Source: JAUWQU01 sp964605095 | Lineage (GTDB): Bacteria; Planctomycetota; Phycisphaerae; SM23-33 | Direction of reading: 5' to 3' | NCBI GenBank assembly: GCA_964605095.1 | Contig: CAZSBS010000001.1 | Location: forward strand, 5,473-69,472 | Length of the DNA stretch: 64,000 bases | Part shown: positions 19,450 to 27,593 of the stretch, piece after piece | How positions within the stretch are numbered: the stretch's first letter is position 1 | Layout of the letters: each line of letters opens with the position of its first letter | Translations under genes and position numbers: made by a program | Notes under the pieces: model-generated | Database searches by the model: none | Told to the model about the DNA's origin: nothing | Seen by the model: only the letters and a program-made list of their open reading frames with translations

Positions 19450-19950
19450 ATGCTGATAACGATCCAGACATCCGAAGGGACCATCAAGGCCGAGCTCGAC
19501 GAGGAGAAGGCCCCCGTAACGGTTGAAAACTTCATGCTTTACGTAGACGATGGCCAGTATGACGGCACGATCTTCCACCGCGTGATCCCCAGTTTCATGA
19601 TCCAGGGCGGCGGATTCTTGCCCGACATGAAGCAGAAGCCCACCAAGGCGCCGATCCGCAACGAGGCCGGCAACGGTCTGACCAACGACCGTGGCACGCT
19701 GGCGATGGCGAGGACCAGCGTTGTCGACAGCGCCACCAGCCAGTTCTTCATCAACACCGCCGACAATGGTTTCCTCAACCACCGCGGCGAGACGCCAGAC
19801 GCCTTCGGCTACGCGGTGTTCGGTAAGGTCGTCGATGGCATGGACGTGGTTGACCGCATCGAGAAGCTGCCCACCGGCCGGGCCGGGCACCACGACGACG
19901 TGCCCGTCAAGCCGGTGGTGATCCAGTCCATCCGGCGGGCCGAGGACTAA
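19450..19950 (+). CDS. ppiB: Cyclophilin-type peptidyl-prolyl isomerase, cytoplasmic
   Basis: 166 residues with no signal peptide, AAAGGA before the start. The core has [23 protein letters not shown] and [15 protein letters not shown]. It is closely similar to the lipoprotein cyclophilin just upstream, so the pair probably arose by duplication and serves two compartments. Confidence 0.94.
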   Translation: MLITIQTSEGTIKAELDEEKAPVTVENFMLYVDDGQYDGTIFHRVIPSFMIQGGGFLPDMKQKPTKAPIRNEAGNGLTNDRGTLAMARTSVVDSATSQFFINTADNGFLNHRGETPDAFGYAVFGKVVDGMDVVDRIEKLPTGRAGHHDDVPVKPVVIQSIRRAED

Positions 19951-20093
19951 GCGCCGCGCCCGACGGCGAAACATCCGCATCCCGGGCGCGACTTATCCCG
20001 CGAGTCCGGCGGCGGCGATTCGGCAATGCCTGTTCAGCCAAGCAGTTGCCTTCGGTCGTAGGTTTGTGTACGATCTTCGCTCAAGGAGGCAGG

Positions 20094-20495
20094 ATGGCCA
20101 CGAAAAAGCAAACAACCGGCACCTTGCAAGACAGATGCGCCTGTGAAGGCGGGAGCTTGGATCGGCTTATCCAACCGGCGGTCCTGGCAGCCTTGGCCAA
20201 AGAACCCCTTCATGGCTACGCGCTGGTTATGCGCCTCAGCGAAATGCCGACGTTCGCAGGGCAGTCGCCCGACACGTCGGGGGTCTATCGCGTGCTGACC
20301 TGGCTTGAGTCGCGCGGCATGGTCACCTCTTCCTGGGACACGTCAAGTTCCGGACCGGCGAAGAAGACCTACCATATCACTGACAAAGGGCGCCTATGCC
20401 TTCGCACCTGGGTGAAGACTCTCCGCGGATACTCCCTGGCAATCGAGGAACTCATCGAGATCACCAGCCAGGCCGCCAGCCGCGGCAAGGGCTGA
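20094..20495 (+). CDS. PadR family transcriptional regulator
   Basis: 133 residues from ATG 20094, behind AAGGAGG. The winged-helix pattern is visible: LIQPAVLAALAKEPLHGYALVMRL, then SGVYRVLTWLESRGMV and the wing KKTYHITDKGRLCL. A short N-terminal lead holds two cysteines (CACEGG) that could sense metal or redox state, which is speculation. It lies directly upstream of the porin and ABC genes and may control them. Confidence 0.9.
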   Translation: MATKKQTTGTLQDRCACEGGSLDRLIQPAVLAALAKEPLHGYALVMRLSEMPTFAGQSPDTSGVYRVLTWLESRGMVTSSWDTSSSGPAKKTYHITDKGRLCLRTWVKTLRGYSLAIEELIEITSQAASRGKG

Positions 20496-20548
20496 GAACG
20501 GATCGCCCGGCTGAGGTCTGTTTGCTCATTGGCCAGGGGTTTTCCAGC

Positions 20549-20576
20549 TTGACAGTTTTCAGACCGCCAGTAGGAT
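20549..20576 (+). promoter_or_regulatory. Putative sigma-70 promoter of the porin-ABC operon
   Basis: TTGACA at 20549-20554, 16 bp, then TAGGAT at 20571-20576 (4 of 6). It lies between the PadR gene and the porin, about 110 bp before the porin start, so the transport genes can be expressed apart from the regulator. Confidence 0.5.
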
Positions 20577-20685
20577 TGCGGCGGTAGCTGACACTCTCCT
20601 GTATATGAGGCCATCCTATATCGGCCCTGGAAGCCCGCAGGAGTTGGCTGCCAACAGGTGTGAGCGCTTACAGGAAGGTCAAAGC

Positions 20686-22146
20686 ATGATGATAAGGCGG
20701 GGTGTTTGGCGGGCGGCCTGGGCTTCCGTAATCCTCCCAGTGATGCTTCTCTCGTCAACCTGCCTGGCTGCGGCCAATGGCGCCACGACGGCTCCAGCCG
20801 GTGAGGCAGCCAAGCCAGCCGAGACGCCGGGTTCGGTCGGGAAGCCTTCGACCGAGCCGCACGACTGGTTCAAGCCTCTCAAGGATATTCCCGCTGGGCC
20901 TGGCCTTCTCAGCGTGGACATGAACGTTCGGACGCGCTACGAGTGGCAGGACAATTTCAACATCAAGGGCTACGGCACGGACACCAGGGACGACCTGCTG
21001 ATGATGCGTACTCAGTTGGGCCTGGACTATCGCCTTGTGTGCCCGTCGGGCGCGACTGCCCCGCACTTCTACGTGCAGGCTCAGGACAGCCGGTACTGGC
21101 TCAGCGAGCTGGCGCGGGATGGTTTTCCGACCAACTGCCCGCATTTCGACCAGTTCGACCTCCGCCAGGCGTACGCCGAGTGGCGGCGTATCGCCGGCAG
21201 CCCGGTAGGCTTCAAAGTCGGGCGGCAGTCGATATTCTATCGCGATAAGCGGGTTTTTGGCCCAGGGGACTGGGGCAACGTGGGCGGGTACTGGTGGGAC
21301 GCTGCCAAGCTCTACATCGAGACAGAGGCCGTGGACGTTGACCTGATCTACGGCAAGAGGATCATCAGCGAGCAGACACGCTTCAACGACGAGTGGTACG
21401 ACTTCGACATGGCCGCCGCATACGTCCAGATCAAGAACCTCCCGTTCATACTGGACCTCTTCTACCTGCTCAAGTACGACGACGAGGGGAAGGTTTCCGG
21501 CGAGACGGGCACGGGCGACGAGAAACGCCACACCTTCGGCCTGCACGCCGAGGGCAAAGTCGAGCGGTGGGATTACGCGACGACCCTGGCCTGGCAGACC
21601 GGCGAGATTGGGCCCGACGAGATCTGCGCGTTCGGCGGTAATGCGGGCGCCGGCTACACGTTCGACGCCCCATGGAAGCCGCGCGTCGGCGCGGCCTTCG
21701 CCTACGCCTCCGGCGACCGTAAGCCTCATGACGGCAGGTCTAACACCTTCGACGGCATGTTCGCAGGCGTGGGAGGAGTCTACGGGTGGATGAACCTCGT
21801 CTCGTTGAAGAATATCGAGGACTACGAGATCAAGTTCAGCGTTCAGCCGTGCAAGAATCTGACCTTGGCGATGGAGTACCACATATTCCACTTGGCCTCA
21901 GACACGGACGGTTGGTACTGGTGCAATGGCAAGAGCATCCGCCGAGACTCCGGCGGCGACAGTGGAAACAACATCGGCAACGAGATCGACATTTACGCGA
22001 AGTGGAAGATCTGCGCGAACCTGGAATTGCAGGCCGGCTACAGCCATTTCTGCGCCGGCTCGTTTGTAAGCGGCACCAGCCCCAACAAAATGGGCGGCAA
22101 CGACAACGCCGATTGGGTCTACACCCAGTTGACCTTCAAGTTCTGA
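20686..22146 (+). CDS. Outer-membrane porin of the alginate-export type
   Basis: 486 residues from ATG 20686, with AGGAAGG upstream. A signal peptide (hydrophobic to about residue 30) precedes an Ala/Pro-rich linker. The rest is a beta-barrel pattern of alternating residues ending in aromatic Phe (TQLTFKF). Segments such as RTRYEWQDNF, LDYRLVC, RQAYAEWRRIAGSPVGFKVG and GRQSIFYRDKRVFGPGDW resemble the alginate_exp/AlgE domain. It is the likely outer-membrane entry for the substrate of the ABC importer that follows. The substrate is unknown. Confidence 0.8.
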   Translation: MMIRRGVWRAAWASVILPVMLLSSTCLAAANGATTAPAGEAAKPAETPGSVGKPSTEPHDWFKPLKDIPAGPGLLSVDMNVRTRYEWQDNFNIKGYGTDTRDDLLMMRTQLGLDYRLVCPSGATAPHFYVQAQDSRYWLSELARDGFPTNCPHFDQFDLRQAYAEWRRIAGSPVGFKVGRQSIFYRDKRVFGPGDWGNVGGYWWDAAKLYIETEAVDVDLIYGKRIISEQTRFNDEWYDFDMAAAYVQIKNLPFILDLFYLLKYDDEGKVSGETGTGDEKRHTFGLHAEGKVERWDYATTLAWQTGEIGPDEICAFGGNAGAGYTFDAPWKPRVGAAFAYASGDRKPHDGRSNTFDGMFAGVGGVYGWMNLVSLKNIEDYEIKFSVQPCKNLTLAMEYHIFHLASDTDGWYWCNGKSIRRDSGGDSGNNIGNEIDIYAKWKICANLELQAGYSHFCAGSFVSGTSPNKMGGNDNADWVYTQLTFKF

Positions 22147-22165
22147 AAACGGGCAAGGTGTGACC

Positions 22166-23338
22166 ATGAGACACATGACAAGGGCTATGCGGGTTTGGCT
22201 GTTTGCCTTTCTGGCGGCGGTCCTTGCCACCCCAGGCTGCCGCGACCAAAGCACCACAAGTAAAAGCAATTCGGTACCCGCAACCATAAAGGTGGGCCAC
22301 GCGGGACACGACCACCAGCTCGCGTTGTACGTCGCAGCCCTCGAGGGCGAGAGGTTCCGGCAGCGAGGTTGCCCGTACCTCCGCGAGGTTAAGCAGTTCG
22401 AGATCTACGACCTCGTCGAGGGCGAGAAGGTTCTGGCCAGATTGCAGTTCATCAAGATGGGCGGTGGGAGTAATATTCCGGCCGCCCTGAGCCGTGGCGA
22501 GATCGATATCGGCTTTGGCGGGGTCACGTCGGCCGCCAAGTTCGCCGACGAGGGTCAGCCATTCAAGATCATCTGCCCGCTTCAGACCGACGGCGACATG
22601 CTCGTGATGCACAAGGACTCTCCGGTGACCGACTGGGCGTCGTTTGTAGCGGCCGCCAGGTCCGGACCCAGGCCGCTACGGATCGGTTACAAGGCCCCGA
22701 TGGCCGTGGCAAAGGCGGTATTCGAGGGCGGCCTGCTTGCCGAGGGCGTGAGTTTCGGGCCGAGCCTCGACGAAGGCCAAACTGGCGTGATAATGGTCAA
22801 CTTCGGCTCGGAAAAAGGCCCCATCCCCTTGCTGGACAGCAAGTCGCTCGACGGGTTCGTCATGAACCAGCCCGGCCCCGCCCTGGCCGTCAACAAGGGC
22901 GTTGGCAAGATCATCTGCCACCTTCGCGATCTTCCCCCGGCCGGCAAGTGGATTGACCATCCCTGCTGCTGTGTGATGACACGCGAGCAGACAATTGCGT
23001 CGAGTCCAGAGGCGATCAAGGCCCTGCTCAAGACGATCCACCTCGGCACCCGGGAGATTCGCGACAATGTCGAGCTCGGCATCGACTGCGCCCACCGCTG
23101 GGCGAAGTATCCGCTGGAGGTCGAGAAGGCATCCGTACCGACTGTGACTTACGTCAGCGAGCCGTCGGAGACGTGGATCGAGGGCCTCAAGACCTGGCTG
23201 CCGATTGCGCAGAGTCAGAACTACTTCACGGGCAAGTACAAACAGGCCTCCGGCGAGCAGTTCGTGCAGGACCTCTGCTCGCTTGATCTCTGTCGCCAGG
23301 CTGCGGCGGAACTGCGAGATAAGGGCCTGCTCAAGTAG
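22166..23338 (+). CDS. NitT/TauT-type ABC importer, substrate-binding lipoprotein
   Basis: 390 residues from ATG 22166 (AAGG seven bases upstream; GTG 22160 is an alternative). The signal peptide ends with a lipobox-like ATPGC. The mature part has the NMT1/SsuA-like layout: TIKVGHAGHDHQLALYVAA, GGGSNIPAALSRGEIDIGFGG and ALLKTIHLGTREI. There is a HDH motif near the start and a CCC cluster (HPCCCVMTREQ), which hints at an unusual, perhaps metal-bearing ligand. Permease and ATPase genes follow at once. Confidence 0.85.
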   Translation: MRHMTRAMRVWLFAFLAAVLATPGCRDQSTTSKSNSVPATIKVGHAGHDHQLALYVAALEGERFRQRGCPYLREVKQFEIYDLVEGEKVLARLQFIKMGGGSNIPAALSRGEIDIGFGGVTSAAKFADEGQPFKIICPLQTDGDMLVMHKDSPVTDWASFVAAARSGPRPLRIGYKAPMAVAKAVFEGGLLAEGVSFGPSLDEGQTGVIMVNFGSEKGPIPLLDSKSLDGFVMNQPGPALAVNKGVGKIICHLRDLPPAGKWIDHPCCCVMTREQTIASSPEAIKALLKTIHLGTREIRDNVELGIDCAHRWAKYPLEVEKASVPTVTYVSEPSETWIEGLKTWLPIAQSQNYFTGKYKQASGEQFVQDLCSLDLCRQAAAELRDKGLLK

Positions 23339-23355
23339 CCGGTGACGAAAGCACT

Positions 23356-24201
23356 ATGGCCGTGCCGTTGTCAAAGACGCTTAAGAAACTTGCACTGGGC
23401 GCCATCGTCCCGCTGGCGATCCTGGCACTCTGGCACTGGGCGTCTTCGGCGAGCGTTGTCGTCCCTTCGATCTCGCGGGTGGCTGACGTGTTGGCACACC
23501 CACTCCGCAGGCCGCCCGACCTCGACGCCACCAGCCTGGCTGACGGACTGACCGTCAGCGTGCTCCGGGTCGCCCTGGGCTTCGGCTTGGCGGCCCTGAC
23601 GGCCATCCCGGCCGGGCTGCTCATCGGGCGGTGCGCCGCCGCCAGGGCGATTTTTCAGCCGACTATTTCCGCGGCGATGTCCATCAGCCCCATCGCCTGG
23701 ATGCCTATCGCGATCATAACCTTCGGTCTGGCAAGCCCGGCTACCGTAGCTTACGGCGACGGCGCGTGGCGCCACGATGTGCTGGACCAACTCCGCTTCG
23801 CCGTCGTTGCCGTGATCTGGCTGGCGTCGTTTTTCCCGATCGTTGTCAACACGGCCGCGGGCGCCGGCGGGGTCAAACAAGCCCACTTGGAGGCGGCGCG
23901 GGTGCTGGGTGCGAGTCGGAGGGCGCTGCTGACGAAGGTCGTCATTCCTTCGGCCGTGCCGTCAATTGTGACCGGGCTGCGGCTTGGCGCGGGAATCGCC
24001 TGGCGGGTGATCGTGGCGGCGGAGATCTTTCCGGGCACGCGCAGTGGGCTCGGCTACATGATCGCCACGTCTCACGAGCAGGCCAGCTACGAGTACGCCT
24101 TCGCGGCCATCATCGTCATCGGGGCCATCGGCATCAGCCTGGACGGCGTCTTTCGCCTCCTGGCCAGCCGCGTCGGCCACTGGCAGAGCAAGGAAAGGTG
24201 A
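23356..24201 (+). CDS. ABC importer permease of the SsuC/TauC type
   Basis: 281 residues with about six hydrophobic segments. The cytoplasmic EAA loop reads EAARVLGASRRALLTKVVIPSAVPSI, which contacts the ATPase. Between residues 125 and 150 the sequence LASPATVAYGDGAWRHDVLD is unlike the family. Its DNA contains the 18-mer found at 19400-19417, so a repeat seems to have entered the gene in frame. It may still work, as the frame and the EAA loop are intact. Confidence 0.88.
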   Translation: MAVPLSKTLKKLALGAIVPLAILALWHWASSASVVVPSISRVADVLAHPLRRPPDLDATSLADGLTVSVLRVALGFGLAALTAIPAGLLIGRCAAARAIFQPTISAAMSISPIAWMPIAIITFGLASPATVAYGDGAWRHDVLDQLRFAVVAVIWLASFFPIVVNTAAGAGGVKQAHLEAARVLGASRRALLTKVVIPSAVPSIVTGLRLGAGIAWRVIVAAEIFPGTRSGLGYMIATSHEQASYEYAFAAIIVIGAIGISLDGVFRLLASRVGHWQSKER

Positions 24202-24203
24202 CC

Positions 24204-24965
24204 ATGCCGGAGCCAGACGAGGCCATCCGCTTCGAGTCTGTCAGCAAGTGTTTCCTCGCGCCCGTCCGTGGCGAGGTCTGGGCACTGCGGGACATCGACC
24301 TGGCCTGCGAGGCCGGCAAGTTAACCTGCGTTCTCGGACCCTCCGGGTGCGGCAAGACGACGCTGCTTCGCATCGCGGCAGGGCTTGACCAGCCGACGTC
24401 GGGGCAGGTGCTGGTGAATTGCCGCTGCCGTGCAGGCCGGCCCGGGCTGGTCAGCCAGGAAGGCGACCTGCTGCCCTGGCGAAGGGCACTGGCGAACGTT
24501 TTGCTCGGGCTGGAAGTCCAAAGCGTGCCCAGGGCTCAGAGGAAAGCCCGGGCAAGGGCCGCGCTGCGGCGAGTCGGGCTGGGAGAGGAACTCGAGGAGT
24601 GCTTCCCCCACGAGCTGTCCGGCGGGATGAGGCAGCGGGTCGCCATCGCCCGCGCCCTTTGCCCCAACCCCAGGATCATCTTGATGGATGAACCTTTCGC
24701 CAGCCTGGACGAGCCCATGCGATACAGGCTCCAGGAAGAGCTGCTGGCCCTGTGGGCCCAAGACCCGCGGACCATCGTGTTCGTCACGCACAGCATTGAG
24801 GAGGCGGTCTTCCTGGCCGACCGAATCGTCATCCTGGCCGAAGGCCGAAAAGTCCGGGAGTTCGCCATTGAGTTGCCGCGCCCGCGCGATCGCCTCGCTG
24901 CGGAGTTCGCACGACTGCTCTTGGACGTCCGACGAAGCGTGGCAATTAGAGCATTTCACGCTTGA
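24204..24965 (+). CDS. ABC importer ATPase of the SsuB/TauB type
   Basis: 253 residues from ATG 24204, two bases after the permease stop. It has Walker A GPSGCGKTT, a Q-loop near LVSQEGDLLPW, signature LSGGMRQRVAIARAL, Walker B IILMDEP and the switch His in FVTHSIEE. The nucleotide-loop region CRCRAGRPG is short. The last residues overlap a transposase remnant on the other strand, so the C-terminus may have been altered. Confidence 0.93.
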   Translation: MPEPDEAIRFESVSKCFLAPVRGEVWALRDIDLACEAGKLTCVLGPSGCGKTTLLRIAAGLDQPTSGQVLVNCRCRAGRPGLVSQEGDLLPWRRALANVLLGLEVQSVPRAQRKARARAALRRVGLGEELEECFPHELSGGMRQRVAIARALCPNPRIILMDEPFASLDEPMRYRLQEELLALWAQDPRTIVFVTHSIEEAVFLADRIVILAEGRKVREFAIELPRPRDRLAAEFARLLLDVRRSVAIRAFHA

Positions 24966-25101
24966 ATGTATCCGCACGACTGGAACCAATTGCGGGCGTC
25001 GGAGCCGAACACTTCCTGCAGCGCGACCTTGATGGCTGCCAAGAGAGCCTCCCATGTTCGGGCCTGGCTTTTTGTAGGAACGTTTCGATTTTAGACCACA
25101 T
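24956..25101 (-). pseudogene. C-terminal remnant of an IS630-family transposase
   Basis: Read on the minus strand, MWSKIETFLQKA (from 25101) breaks by a one-base frameshift into ARTWEALLAAIKVALQEVFG and DARNWFQSCGYIQA, stopping at 24956. Conserved IS630/Tc1 transposases end with the same pattern (WSK, KA-RT-EAL, A-WF-HCGY). The DDE catalytic part is missing. The remnant lies between the ABC ATPase and the glycosyltransferase and overlaps the ATPase end by 10 bp. Confidence 0.7.
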
Positions 25102-25231
25102 CGATTCGCCAAAGCCTTGACTGTTTACTGGTTCCCGGCATAAGATAGTCGTTAGTCTGCAAGAGCGACTGGCGTTGTTGGCGAAGTTTCCGTCGTTGGC
25201 GTCGTTGAAAAACTCTCATCGAGCGAGCCTT

Positions 25232-26764
25232 ATGGACTGGTCGGACCTGGTAAGCACGATCTTCATGACGATTTACACCTTCAGCCTCGTGATGGTGTCG
25301 GCTTACGGTCTGCACAGGTACGTGATCGTCTATCTTTATTACAAGAACCGTCGCAAGGCCCCTCAGGCGCCGGGCCGGTTCGAAGACCTGCCGCCAGTGA
25401 CGGTCCAGCTTCCGATGTACAATGAGCAGCACGTGGCGCGGCGGATCATCGAAGGCGCCTGCCGCATCGACTACCCCAAAGACAAGCTCCAGATACAGGT
25501 GCTTGACGACAGTATCGACGAGACCTGTCAGTACGCCCAGGCCGCGGTGAGCGAGGCTCGGGCCAAGGGGTTCGACATCGAGTACATCCACCGCGGCGAC
25601 CGCACCGGCTACAAGGCCGGGGCGCTGGAGAACGGCCTCAAGACCGCCAAGGGCGAGTTCGTCACGATCTTCGACGCCGACTTCGTGCCCGCGACGGACA
25701 TCCTCCAGCGGTCGATCCACTACTTCACCGATCCCAAGGTCTGCGTCGTCCAGACGCGGTGGGATCACATCAACCGCAACGACAACATGCTGACCCGCAC
25801 CCAGGCCATCCTTCTGGACGGGCACTTCGCCATCGAGCACGTGGCACGCAATCGCAGCAACCGGTTCATGAGCTTCAACGGCACGGCTGGAACGTGGCGG
25901 AGAACGGCAATCGCCGATGCCGGCGGCTGGCAGCACGACACGCTGACGGAGGACTTGGATCTTTCCTACCGCGCGCAGATGCGTGGCTGGAAGTTCGTCT
26001 TTCTGCCGGAGTTGACGGCCCCGGCTGAGCTGCCGCCGGAGATGACGGCCTTCAAGGCCCAGCAGTTCCGCTGGACCAAGGGCGGTGCGCAGACCACCAT
26101 CAAATTGCTGCCCAAGGTTCTGCTCAGCAAACTGCCGCTGAAGGTCAAGATCGAGGCGTTTTTCCACCTGACCGGCTTCACGATGCACATATACATGTTT
26201 ACGCTTGTGGTGCTGATGTACCCGGCGATGGTCCTCCAAACCGTTCCGCTGGAGAGCGGCTCGATGTGGCGTGGCGTGTTCGACCTGGGTGTGTTCACCT
26301 TGGCAACGCTGTCGGCCAGCGTGTTCTACGTCGCCAGCCAGATCGAGTTGTTCGGCAACTGGCGGCAGGTTGTCAAATACTTGCCCGTGCTGATGGCGGT
26401 AGGGGTGGGCCTTAGCGTCTCAAACGCCAAGGCGGTCCTGGAGGCGGTCTTTGGCCGGAAAAGCGAGTTCATCCGCACGCCCAAGTACGGCGGGTGCTCC
26501 ACGGGCCTGCACCTGTCCGCGCCGCTGTCCAGCCGCGGCCGAAAGAAAAGAAGCCTGCTCCCGTACGTCGAACTGCTGTTCGGCGTCTACATGGCCGGCT
26601 GCACGATCCACAGCCTGATGCACATAAAGGCGGCGCTGACGGCGCCGTTCCTGGTGATCTTCACGTTCGGCTTCTTCTACGTGGCGGTAACGAGCTTCAT
26701 TTCCCAGCGGGTTGTTGCCCCCGCGGCGTCGGCTGAGCCGGCAGCGGCGCCGGCACGCGACTGA
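25232..26764 (+). CDS. Processive family-2 glycosyltransferase, cellulose/glucomannan-synthase-like
   Basis: 510 residues from ATG 25232. One N-terminal TM segment is followed by a GT-A domain with PPVTVQLPMYNEQHVARRII, VLDDS, FDADF, TEDLDLSYR and the QQFRWTKG (QxxRW) motif of processive enzymes. About four to five more TM segments follow, then an Ala/Pro tail. It would polymerise a sugar on the cytoplasmic face and pass it through the membrane. No partner gene for export or hydrolysis is adjacent, so the polysaccharide is unknown. Confidence 0.88.
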   Translation: MDWSDLVSTIFMTIYTFSLVMVSAYGLHRYVIVYLYYKNRRKAPQAPGRFEDLPPVTVQLPMYNEQHVARRIIEGACRIDYPKDKLQIQVLDDSIDETCQYAQAAVSEARAKGFDIEYIHRGDRTGYKAGALENGLKTAKGEFVTIFDADFVPATDILQRSIHYFTDPKVCVVQTRWDHINRNDNMLTRTQAILLDGHFAIEHVARNRSNRFMSFNGTAGTWRRTAIADAGGWQHDTLTEDLDLSYRAQMRGWKFVFLPELTAPAELPPEMTAFKAQQFRWTKGGAQTTIKLLPKVLLSKLPLKVKIEAFFHLTGFTMHIYMFTLVVLMYPAMVLQTVPLESGSMWRGVFDLGVFTLATLSASVFYVASQIELFGNWRQVVKYLPVLMAVGVGLSVSNAKAVLEAVFGRKSEFIRTPKYGGCSTGLHLSAPLSSRGRKKRSLLPYVELLFGVYMAGCTIHSLMHIKAALTAPFLVIFTFGFFYVAVTSFISQRVVAPAASAEPAAAPARD

Positions 26765-26772
26765 CCTTTCCG

Positions 26773-26803
26773 GACGTCATGACGTCGGGCTTTCGCCCCG
26801 ACG
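26773..26803. terminator. Palindrome and hairpin after the glycosyltransferase
   Basis: GACGTCATGACGTC (26773-26786) is a perfect 14-bp palindrome. It runs into a second stem, CGTCGGG (from 26783) paired with CCCCGACG (to 26803). It lies between the glycosyltransferase stop and the oppositely oriented tRNA-Leu, a sensible place for a bidirectional terminator, though no T-run is strong. Confidence 0.45.
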
Positions 26804-26819
26804 CCTCTTCTAATGGCAA

Positions 26820-26901
26820 TGCGAGAGGCGGGACTCGAACCCGCACCCCTTTCGGGACCAGGACCTAAACCTGGCGCGTCTGCCAATTCCGCCACCCTCG
26901 C
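26820..26901 (-). tRNA. tRNA-Leu, anticodon UAG
   Basis: 82 bases on the minus strand. The acceptor arm pairs GCGAGGG with the CTCTCGC end, discriminator A. The anticodon stem encloses the loop TTTAGGT, so the anticodon is TAG and it reads CUN leucine codons. A long variable arm is present, as expected for tRNA-Leu, and GGGTTCGAGTCCC is the T arm. CCA is not encoded. Confidence 0.95.
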
Positions 26902-27468
26902 GCGACCGCTGCCGCTCACGGCGGAACATTGTCGCTTATAGAACTTATAGAAAAAGCCGGCCCGCCTTGCCAGCGTATTCCGCCTTTTCCAGGTTCCGCC
27001 TTTTCCAGGTTCCGCCTTGTCTTTTCCGTCGTTTCCCGAGTTCCGAGGGGCCTCCAGGGCTTCATTGTCCCCTGAAACTTGCAAAAACCCGACAATAAGA
27101 ACGAGAATTACCATTGTCTTACACGGGGCGCCACGTTATGATTAGGTTAAGAGGCTGGATGTTTGGCTGCTCAGGCTTGATGGCAGGCCGGTTGCGTGAG
27201 CACATCGTCGGTGGCCCTGCGGCGCCGTACGAAAATATAAGTGAATGTTCGAATCTGGTTCTAGCTCTCCGGGCGAGCCGTTTCCAGGCTTGCCCAAGCG
27301 GGTCCACATCGGGCGGCCGCAAGGCGCCTTGGCCCGTCATGCCGATGGAGTACGTCTGGGCGATTTGGCCCGGCCGTACGTTTGCAAAGTGCCGCGTGCT
27401 CGGGTAATGCCTCCGGCGGGAGCACAGTTGCTTTTCCGTCGCGGCGCGAAGGTCGGGCATTGGCTCTC
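26902..27468. other. Non-coding gap with a short tandem repeat
   Basis: At 26978-27020 the 16-mer TTCCGCCTTTTCCAGG occurs twice in tandem, with a third partial copy. The doubled CTTATAGAA motif near 26934-26950 may hold the tRNA-Leu promoter on the minus strand. From 27020 to 27468 I see no convincing gene; open frames there lack family features and ribosome-binding sites. Confidence 0.5.
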
Positions 27469-27593
27469 TTTTGCCGATTGCAACGGGCGCGACAGGCAGG
27501 TGGAAATGCGGTTCTCCGACAGGCCAGGCCTTTCGTGTCGGTAGGGACGCCCCGTTGCCGACGCCGAGGCCGCAGCGATGAGGAGATGCAATC
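27469..27593 (+). promoter_or_regulatory. Leader of the first VWA gene, conserved with 28843-28974
   Basis: This leader and the one before the second VWA gene match over about 120 bases, including TTTTGCCGATTGC, CGGTTCTC-GACAGGC and GCAGCGATGAGGAGATGCAA. A hairpin at 27537-27562 pairs GTCGGT with GCCGAC around GGG/CCC. In the second copy the U-G pair is C-G, so pairing is kept. The end holds the ribosome-binding site GAGGAG. No known riboswitch class was recognised. Confidence 0.5.

Noticed and set aside
23631..24203. Extension of the ABC ATPase frame upstream into the permease gene
   Set aside because: The open frame overlaps the permease in another phase. ATG 24204 gives the normal ATPase start two bases after the permease stop.
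24321..25112. 263-codon minus-strand frame including the IS630 area
   Set aside because: It is mostly the shadow of the ABC ATPase. The IS630-like residues fall in other frames and only in the last 150 bases.
27119..27407. 97-codon plus-strand open frame and its minus-strand counterpart
   Set aside because: No ribosome-binding site, no conserved segments, and it overlaps the gap that leads into the repeated VWA leader.
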